A stretch of DNA of 6,883 nucleotides, taken from NCBI GenBank assembly GCA_030591285.1, contig JAUVBH010000087.1:1-6883 (forward strand). The letters run 5' to 3'. The stretch is from Thermoplasmatota archaeon. Its GTDB lineage: Archaea > Thermoplasmatota > Penumbrarchaeia > Penumbrarchaeales > Penumbrarchaeaceae. Under the pieces are notes generated by a model. It was not told where the DNA came from. It saw nothing but the letters and a program-made list of their open reading frames with translations, and did no database searches. Shown here piece by piece: positions 1 to 6,000 of the stretch. Within the stretch, counting starts at the first letter, position 1. Every line of letters begins with the position of its first letter. Position numbers and translations under genes: made by a program.

Positions 1-103
1 AATCTTTTGCTGGACTGGAGATAGGGCCCCCATGGGCTGGGCATATACGATTGAAATATTAAGGTTTCGTGTTGAATAGTACCTTCAATGGCCCCTCTTG
101 TTT
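1..103. other. Unassigned left edge
   Basis: No gene can be assigned here. On the plus strand all three frames are open from the edge and stop at 22-24, 57-59 and 77-79, so the tail of a gene arriving from the left is possible but the frame cannot be chosen. On the minus strand, an ATG at about 33-35 and another slightly upstream of it open frames that run off the left edge; neither has a clear ribosome binding site. A short GC-rich palindromic patch (CCCATGGG, near 29-36) stands out from the AT-rich surroundings. Confidence 0.3.
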
Positions 104-322
104 CTACATATGTCTCCATATCGTGATGGTGAATTTAAAGAGAGTGAACACCACCAGGGGAAAACCTACAAAGATGATTAGAAAAAGCAACAGGACCATC
201 AATCCGAACGAGGAGGTCAGAGATGCCCAGAGTCCAAAATATATCAAAGTTAGGACTATGAATGAACAGAAGAGATAACCCAGACTTCCTGCATACCATT
301 TCAGTTCGATATCCTCACCCAC
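104..322 (-). CDS. Small two-helix membrane protein, function unknown
   Basis: I do not recognise this 72-residue protein. It has two strongly hydrophobic stretches, about residues 11-34 and 39-62, joined by a very short polar turn (SLTSS), so it should form a helical hairpin in the membrane. The few positive charges near the end (K63, R70, H71) suggest that both termini are cytoplasmic. The start is GTG at 320-322: an in-frame TGA lies four codons upstream and the next Met is deep in the second helix. There is no clear Shine-Dalgarno at normal spacing, so it may be weakly translated or nearly leaderless. It follows the signal peptidase gene on the same strand after 119 bp. In size and hairpin layout it recalls the Spc12/SPCS1 accessory subunit of the eukaryotic signal peptidase complex, but that is only a resemblance of layout. 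The hydrophobic pattern favours a real gene over the hydrophilic frame on the opposite strand. Confidence 0.65.
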   Translation of the reverse strand: MGEDIELKWYAGSLGYLFCSFIVLTLIYFGLWASLTSSFGLMVLLLFLIIFVGFPLVVFTLFKFTITIWRHM

Positions 323-370
323 CTGTGAAGATCAATTCCATCTCTCTTCAAAGTGAATTGGGTTTGATAC

Positions 371-378
371 TATAATAA
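371..378 (-). promoter_or_regulatory. Possible TATA box for the small membrane protein gene
   Basis: Read on the minus strand this is TTATTATA, about 50 bp upstream of the GTG start. A transcript starting about 25 bp downstream would have a leader of roughly 25-30 nt. A second AT-rich candidate, TATATTTAT, lies at 407-415. In AT-rich intergenic DNA such matches are common, so this is only a candidate. If real, the gene could be transcribed independently of the signal peptidase upstream. Confidence 0.3.
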
Positions 379-441
379 TTCCTTTTGATCAGATTCAATT
401 ATTTGATAAATATAGATCATCCTGTCATTGATACATTCCAA

Positions 442-1365
442 TTAGGGTCTTCTCCTTCTTATCTCCCGCCGTGCAGGAGGTCTTCTGGTTCTGGGTCGCT
501 CTCCTGTTCGAGTATATTCTCTCCCTGCTGGTCTTCGTCCTCTTCTATTTGGAGGTCCTCCGTAGTAAGGAACATCCCTTTCTTTCTCCTCTCTTTTTCC
601 AGATCGGAGATCCCTGACGAACAATACAATTACCGCTGTCAGCGACAGAGGGGAGATCATCAGAAAGAAGCAGCAGGACACTGTGGCCGGATCATCCTGT
701 ACCTTGGATTTGAAGATCCCGAGGATCCACTCCTCTTTCACAGGTTGGATCCAGGAAGGTTCTGATCCTCCAAAAGACGAAACCTGATCAACATGGTCGT
801 TGTCGTCCCCTTTGGTCAAGAATCCTGAATGCGGTGTCTCACCCAGTGCTTTGAACCTGTTCAAAATACTTCGCATATCAATATTCTCGTTCGTACTGGT
901 GGGTCTCTTGGGCCATTCAAAATTCTCTATCGTGAAAGTTGACATAACGTTCCAAAGACCCATGTATGGAATATCATATCCACCGCCATCTCTGGTCTCG
1001 GGATCATATGTTGTGGAGTTGAATTCAATGTAGATCACTGCTCTGTGTATTACCGCGGTCCTGCTTTTTTCTCCATTTGGACGATAAAGGATAACATCTC
1101 CGTATGATCCGGCTTTTCTATGGCCATTAGTGACACCTTCCACATAGGACGTGACATCATTGATATTGTCGAGATCCTCAACGATCAGAATATCTCCATC
1201 ATGGATCGAATCATCATTGGAGTTCACCATGGAATTTGATTGTACGTTTACAGTATTTCGCTGGATCCATGGTGCAGCTGAAAATCCAAATAATACCATT
1301 ATCACGACAATATTGACCAATAGGAAACCAAATGAAATTTTCAAACCATTGCTGAACTTGATCAT
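442..1365 (-). CDS. Archaeal-type signal peptidase I (S26B/Sec11-like), extended, with Arg-rich tail
   Basis: This 307-residue membrane protease probably removes signal peptides from exported proteins on the outer face of the membrane. An N-terminal helix (about residues 8-32) is followed by the SNSM box with the likely nucleophile Ser45, a GDIL strand (57-60), then GDVILY (89-94) and IHR with His107, and a late GDDNDHVD box (186-193) with Asp187 and Asp193. Ser plus His in place of Ser plus Lys marks the archaeal/ER S26B type. WILGIF (213-218) matches the conserved end of the catalytic core. A second helix (about 229-250) leads into a predicted cytoplasmic tail with 20 Arg in the last 57 residues. 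About 80 residues separate His107 from Asp187, far more than in typical archaeal enzymes, and the protein is much longer than usual. The start is ATG at 1363-1365, with an in-frame TAA eight codons upstream and GGGAGAG seven bases before it. It may be a specialised paralogue and not the housekeeping enzyme. Confidence 0.87.
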   Translation of the reverse strand: MIKFSNGLKISFGFLLVNIVVIMVLFGFSAAPWIQRNTVNVQSNSMVNSNDDSIHDGDILIVEDLDNINDVTSYVEGVTNGHRKAGSYGDVILYRPNGEKSRTAVIHRAVIYIEFNSTTYDPETRDGGGYDIPYMGLWNVMSTFTIENFEWPKRPTSTNENIDMRSILNRFKALGETPHSGFLTKGDDNDHVDQVSSFGGSEPSWIQPVKEEWILGIFKSKVQDDPATVSCCFFLMISPLSLTAVIVLFVRDLRSGKREEKERDVPYYGGPPNRRGRRPAGREYTRTGERPRTRRPPARREIRRRRP

Positions 1366-1372
1366 TCTTTTG

Positions 1373-1379
1373 CTCTCCC
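1373..1379 (-). promoter_or_regulatory. Ribosome binding site of the signal peptidase gene
   Basis: On the minus strand this reads GGGAGAG, seven bases before the ATG at 1363-1365. It is a partial match to the archaeal GGAGGTGA consensus and supports that start, which is also the only start codon after the in-frame stop upstream. Confidence 0.5.
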
Positions 1380-1422
1380 TTTTCCCCGATTATCCAAATT
1401 AGAATCAAGAATGGTGTTTTTG

Positions 1423-1430
1423 TTAAATAT
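1423..1430 (-). promoter_or_regulatory. Possible TATA box of the signal peptidase gene
   Basis: The minus-strand sequence is ATATTTAA, about 58 bp upstream of the ATG. Initiation about 25 bp downstream would give a leader of roughly 30-35 nt that includes the GGGAGAG ribosome binding site. The position fits an archaeal promoter, but the match is to a degenerate AT-rich motif. Confidence 0.35.
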
Positions 1431-1680
1431 CTATATCGTAGCTTGAAAGAAGCTATGATTGACAGATCATGGGAATTGATAACATTTTTCAATATATTTC
1501 TCGATAGCACTTCTGGAGAGAGCAATCTTTCCTCCCGTCGGTGGCATCCCTCAATGACCTATCTCCCTTCAGGCTTTTTTTGGAAAAATTAACGCACTTT
1601 CTCCTCATCACAATAACTGGCTCTATTCTAATAAACACCATGGTCCCAAGATGGATTTCATCAGATTATTTGTGAACATG

Positions 1681-1688
1681 TTTAATAT
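1681..1688 (+). promoter_or_regulatory. Possible TATA box of serS
   Basis: TTTAATAT lies about 70 bp before the serS ATG, which would place transcription initiation near 1710 and give a leader of about 45 nt. The AT-rich run at 1711-1720 (ATTATTATTA) is an alternative with a leader of only about 15-20 nt. The sequence alone does not decide between them. Confidence 0.3.
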
Positions 1689-1746
1689 TCTCATATCCAC
1701 CGGTCCACAAATTATTATTATCCTCTTTCTTCTTCCAGAGCATCTT

Positions 1747-1751
1747 GGTGG
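1747..1751 (+). promoter_or_regulatory. Weak ribosome binding site of serS
   Basis: GGTGG ends five bases before the ATG at 1757-1759 and contains the GGTG part of the archaeal GGAGGTGA consensus. Together with the standard SerRS N-terminus (MLDIKFIREN) it supports this start. Confidence 0.4.
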
Positions 1752-1756
1752 CATAG

Positions 1757-3025
1757 ATGCTAGATATCAAGTTCATCCGTGAAAATGTTGATGCAGTAAG
1801 GAAAATGCTCATCGATCGAAAAGTAGAGGCTGACCTGGACGGTTTTCTGGAAGCTGACAGCAGGTTCAGACAGGTTGTGGATGAGGTCAACACTCTAAAG
1901 CACGAGAAGAATGTGGTATCAAAGGAGATAAGTCAGGAAAAGGACCAGGATGCCCGAAAGATGAAGATCTCCAGAATGCAGGATGTCAATCAGGGACTCA
2001 AGGACCTTGATACAGAATCGAAAGAGCTGGATATCAGGAGAAATCAATTGAGGCTGATGATCCCCAATATGCCCCTGGAAGATGTCCCTGTCGGTATGGA
2101 TGAATCAGCCAATGTCACTCTCTCATCCCACGGTCAACCAAGGGCCCTGGATTTCGAACCAAAGTCCCATGTGGAACTAGGACAGGATCTTGGGATACTG
2201 GATATTGAAAGAGGCGCCAAGATCGCAGGTTCTGGTTTCTATGTCCTGAAGGGACTTGGAGCTCGTCTGGAGCTGGCACTTGCCCAGTTCATGATGGATG
2301 TGCACAGAGAAAAGGGATATACTGAGATCTGGCCCCCTGCTCTTTGCAATAGCAGCTCCATGGTAGGAACCGGTCAACTTCCCAAATTCGAGGAAGATAT
2401 GTACAAATTGACAGGCGACGACCTCTATATGATCCCAACTGCAGAAGTTCCTGTCACAAATTTGCACCGTGATGAGATCCTCGGCGAAGAAGAGCTCCCG
2501 ATACGCTATCAGGCTTTCTCCCTCTGTTTCCGCAGAGAAGCAGGTAGGCATGTTGGAGAAGAAGGAATAATCCGGGTCCATCAGTTCTCAAAGGTTGAAC
2601 TTGTTACGATCACAACACCAGAGGAGTCCAACAAAGAGCTTGAGTTCCTCACCGATAATGCATCGGAGATAATGAAACGTCTTGATCTTCCCTATAGAAA
2701 AATGATCCTTTGCACCGGAGACCTTACATTCTCATCCGCAAAAACCTACGACCTTGAGATCCACTCCCCCTTCGGTGACAGATGGTTGGAGGTTTCATCG
2801 TGCTCCAATTTCACAGACTTCCAGGCAAGAAGGGCCATGATAAAGTTCAGAAGGCAGCCTCATCTTCCCAGTGAATTCCTTCATACCCTGAACGGTTCAG
2901 GACTGGCAATAGGAAGGACCATGGTGGCTATCCTGGAGAACTATCAGAGAGAGGATGGCTCTGTGGAGATCCCCAAGGTGCTTCGCCCGTATCTGGGTGG
3001 ATTGGAGGAAATTAGCCCCATTTGA
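1757..3025 (+). CDS. serS: Seryl-tRNA synthetase (class II, common type)
   Basis: The enzyme charges tRNA-Ser with serine in the cytoplasm, and also charges tRNA-Sec where that exists. The 422 residues match the usual length. The N-terminal tRNA-binding arm is a charged helical hairpin at about residues 28-100, and the start MLDIKFIREN is typical of the family. The class II core follows: motif 1 ending in IWPP (191-194), the serine-recognition TAE loop (228-230 in MIPTAEVP), motif 2 with CFRREAG (257-263) and RVHQFSKVE (273-281), then LCTGDL (318-323), the AKTYDLE segment (328-334), EVSSCSNFTDFQARR (345-359), and motif 3 with LNGSGLAIGRT (378-388), whose Arg387 is the class-defining arginine. 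It is the common type shared by bacteria and most archaea, not the rare zinc-dependent methanogen form. It is complete and unbroken. It is divergent from the signal peptidase gene, and its last 14 bp overlap the 3' end of the convergent surface-protein gene. Confidence 0.98.
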   Translation: MLDIKFIRENVDAVRKMLIDRKVEADLDGFLEADSRFRQVVDEVNTLKHEKNVVSKEISQEKDQDARKMKISRMQDVNQGLKDLDTESKELDIRRNQLRLMIPNMPLEDVPVGMDESANVTLSSHGQPRALDFEPKSHVELGQDLGILDIERGAKIAGSGFYVLKGLGARLELALAQFMMDVHREKGYTEIWPPALCNSSSMVGTGQLPKFEEDMYKLTGDDLYMIPTAEVPVTNLHRDEILGEEELPIRYQAFSLCFRREAGRHVGEEGIIRVHQFSKVELVTITTPEESNKELEFLTDNASEIMKRLDLPYRKMILCTGDLTFSSAKTYDLEIHSPFGDRWLEVSSCSNFTDFQARRAMIKFRRQPHLPSEFLHTLNGSGLAIGRTMVAILENYQREDGSVEIPKVLRPYLGGLEEISPI

Positions 3026-6000
3026 CCTTGTGACCTTCCTTTTCCTCTTCGAACTTCTCATTGTCCTTGAACGGTCTGGCCCTGGCCTTATCGCCCTCTT
3101 CCTTCTTCGCTGGATCTTTCCCCATCGGAGGTCTCGCCCTTCTCGGAGCCCGTGTCGGAGGTTCATTCTCGGCAGGTGTTTCCTTTTTTGGCAATCCGTC
3201 CTTTATCAGGTCCTGGACACCATTTTGGATATTCTCTCTGAACACTATTCCAACAAAGAGGATGATCACACAGAGCAGAGCTATGAAGCTGACGAAGATA
3301 ATAGGCCACCAGTTGTACTGTTTATCCTTGTCAAGAGGGAAATGGTCCCTGTTGTCAGGGATCCCGTCTCCATCATCATCTTCATCGAGATTGTTGCCAA
3401 CCCCATCTCCATCTGTATCCACCCACTCATTGGGATCAGATTCGAGATCGTCCTCCCCGTTCAGAACTCCATCTCCATCCTTGTCCGGATCAACGTTATC
3501 CCCAAGGCCATCATTGTCTATGTCGCCCCATTCAGACCTATCCAGTGGGAAGGCATCAACATCATTGGGGATGCCATCTCCGTCCTTATCCAGATCAGAG
3601 TTGTCACCGATCCCATCTCCGTCTGTATCCAACCATTCGGTCGGATCCATCTTGAAGGTCAGGCCCTTGGAAACTCCTGAAGGATCGAAGCTCTCTCCTT
3701 TTGGCTCATAAATGTCCAATATTCCATCACCGTCATCATCATCGTCATAGAAGGAACCGAATCCATCTCCGTCAACATCTCCATGATCCCTGGCATCGAA
3801 TGGGTTGTCATCATAGGGATCGATAACACCATCTCCGTCGGTGTCCAGGTATTGGTTGTATATTGTTATCACAATGGAGGACCCGATCAAACCAGCCATA
3901 TTCTCCGCAGTAACCCTGATATGATGAGCGGAGTGATCAAAGGAGGTCAAATTGAGAACGAATGAGTAATATCCTCCAGGACCGATGGGTTCTCCGATAG
4001 CAACCGAATAACCATCCATCTCAAGGAACACGTACTTAATGCCAGAGCTCTCAGTTATTGATGCAAGGACATGGAGCTCGCCAATATGCGATGTATTGTC
4101 CCCAGGAGAGCGTAAAATGACCTGGGGTGCTGTTTTATCAACGAATACGTCAAGTTGAACAATAGTGGATCTCAATGATGTATCGATGGCAACGAATCGC
4201 ATGACGTATATGCCATCAGGGATACCATTCAGATTCAGTGTGGTCCCAAGTGGAAAATCCTGTCCGTTGAAAGTGAAATATGCCTTTGACAGGAATGGGT
4301 CATGGATCTCAGCTTCCGGAGTGAAGTTGCCTGTAATTGCTCCACCATTCAAAGGTGAGAGAACCTTCAATTCTGGTGCATTGTTATCCAGTGGCAAGTA
4401 GGATAGTTCCATGAATTCAAAATCTGCTCTGTCTATTACATGTATAACAAGCAGGTATTCACCATCTACAACACCCCGAGTATCGATCACGCCCTGATAT
4501 TGACCATTTGTCACAATCTGCCCTTCGGGTCCCCTTAGGTTCACTGAAGCGAAAGGTGTTTCATTTGCAGTGGGTGGGTCTGCAACTATTCGATCTCCCC
4601 AATCGTAGAATAATGCTTCTACAAGTTTGATACCTCCACCATCCCTGACCTCCGATACGATAGAGATCACACCTTCCTGCATGGCTCCATTTATCGGTGA
4701 TATTATTGTGACATTTGTTTCATCGTTGTTGAAAAAGATGGTTAGCTTGACAGAATCCGAGAGACCTGCTGGATCGATGACCCTAACTTCGATCTGATGT
4801 GGGCCATCCGAATAATCCGTCGTGATCAAGCCCTGACTCCTTGGGAACATTGCACCGCCATCAACAGAATAAGTGATATCAGCATCAGATGCAAATGAAT
4901 CCTGAGCATTGGCATATATCCAAATTTCACCCTGGACGGGAGAATTATTCATTGGAGAAATGATCAGAAGTGATGGAGCATTGTTATCTATCTTGATATC
5001 TAAAATTCCAGAGGAACCAATGCGGCCAGCAGTATCTTCAGCATAGATCTCTAATAGATACTTATCGTCTGCAAAGGGAGAGACATCTATTGGAGACTCG
5101 TATATGTCCGCTCCATCCGTCTCCATTATGCCATTTGTAAGCTCGATAATAGTGCTACTGAGATTTATTGAGAGCCGATATCTTACTGTCTGTATCACAC
5201 CATCATCGGTGATTATGGCTGAAATCTTATCCTTTCCAGAAAGAGCACCACCATTAACAGGATCTATCATCTCGACTAGCGGCGCTTCCTTATCATTCAC
5301 AATTAGCACTTGCGCTAACGCTTTGATCTGGTTCCCTGCAAGGTCCGATACAAGTATCTCAACGAAATAGTATTTGGACGGGGCCCCTCCTGTATTGGGG
5401 AACACGTTCACTGAAGTATAGTTGGTATCCGATGCGTTGATATCGTTCCCCAGACCGGTATCATTGAACGTGATCGGTGGGAAGAATCCTAACCCTGTTC
5501 CATCGGCTTCAACACTGAAAACATCCGATCCTACATCCCACGCTTTGATCTCAATATGGAACGCTTCGTTATCTGAAGCAGATGATCTCCCAAGAGGGTA
5601 ATGGACCATCACTGGTGTCTGTACCAGAGGAAGAGTGTTATCGATGATCAGTGAGCACTCCCCAAGTCCGATGTTATCTGCCCAGTCGAAGACCTCTATC
5701 AATACGATCCTTCCCTCGGTTGGAAGCGTCGGGATCCTCACCAGATCCGACCCATAGAGATCATCTCCTGCCAATCCATCATTATGAAGACCGTCATCGA
5801 ACAAAAGGACCTGTTTCGTAACATCAAGTGGAACATTGGCTACCGCTCTTACGATCTTTGCAGGATTGTCAGTAGAATATATGGATCTCGCAATGTTACG
5901 ATATATCGTTTCCAGCTGTGTTGCCGAAGGTGCGTAGTAGTAGGCTCCACCGGCTGAAGATGTTGCAACTCTCCATAAATTGTATTCAACAGTCCCCGAT

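Larger units (their letters stand above)
1366..1756. other. Divergent intergenic region between signal peptidase gene and serS
   Basis: This 391-bp stretch holds no convincing protein gene and no tRNA that I can see. It should carry the promoters of both flanking genes. Other features are: two adjacent small inverted repeats at 1439-1455 (6-bp arms) and 1455-1470 (5-bp arms); an ATATATTT box at 1492-1499; a possible folded segment at 1513-1572; and a run of seven T at 1575-1581 on the plus strand. A purine-rich GGGAGG on the minus strand (1531-1536) precedes a TTG-initiated frame that overlaps the signal peptidase gene out of frame. A hydrophobic 43-codon frame (1651-1782) runs into the start of serS. 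None of these is proven functional. Confidence 0.6.

Noticed and set aside
69..278. Plus-strand frame of 69 codons opposite the small membrane protein
   Set aside because: Non-ATG start, no ribosome binding site and no recognisable feature; the opposite frame has a clean two-helix pattern.
385..765. Plus-strand frame of 126 codons opposite the signal peptidase
   Set aside because: Ser-rich product complementary to the Arg-rich tail codons; the minus-strand frame has catalytic motifs.
1214..1525. TTG-initiated minus-strand frame of 103 codons preceded by a good GGGAGG box
   Set aside because: It overlaps the N-terminal membrane helix and catalytic Ser region of the signal peptidase in another frame for about 150 bp, and its product resembles nothing recognisable. 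The GGGAGG match is noted but does not outweigh this.
1500..1560. Minus-strand GCCACCGACGGGAGGAAAG, faintly similar to pieces of RNase P RNA or glycine riboswitch
   Set aside because: Only a few bases match, the required partner helices are missing, and the region is too short.
1513..1581. Resemblance to a T-box leader upstream of a tRNA synthetase (GGTGGCA followed by a T run)
   Set aside because: No antiterminator/terminator pair, specifier loop or stem I can be built; T-boxes are bacterial; and the T run is about 175 bp before serS.
2177..2581. Minus-strand frame of 134 codons within serS
   Set aside because: It lies entirely opposite the conserved class II catalytic core of serS.
2955..3711. 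Long plus-strand open frames (216 and 241 codons) opposite the surface protein's C-terminal region
   Set aside because: They mirror the repetitive Asp/Gly codons of the calcium-binding repeats and give low-complexity Ser/Pro or Ile/Val-rich products. The minus-strand frame has clear domains.
3324..3851. Repetitive DNA that could be taken for a CRISPR array or satellite
   Set aside because: The period and conservation follow the codons of calcium-binding protein repeats, and there are no unique spacers between identical repeats.
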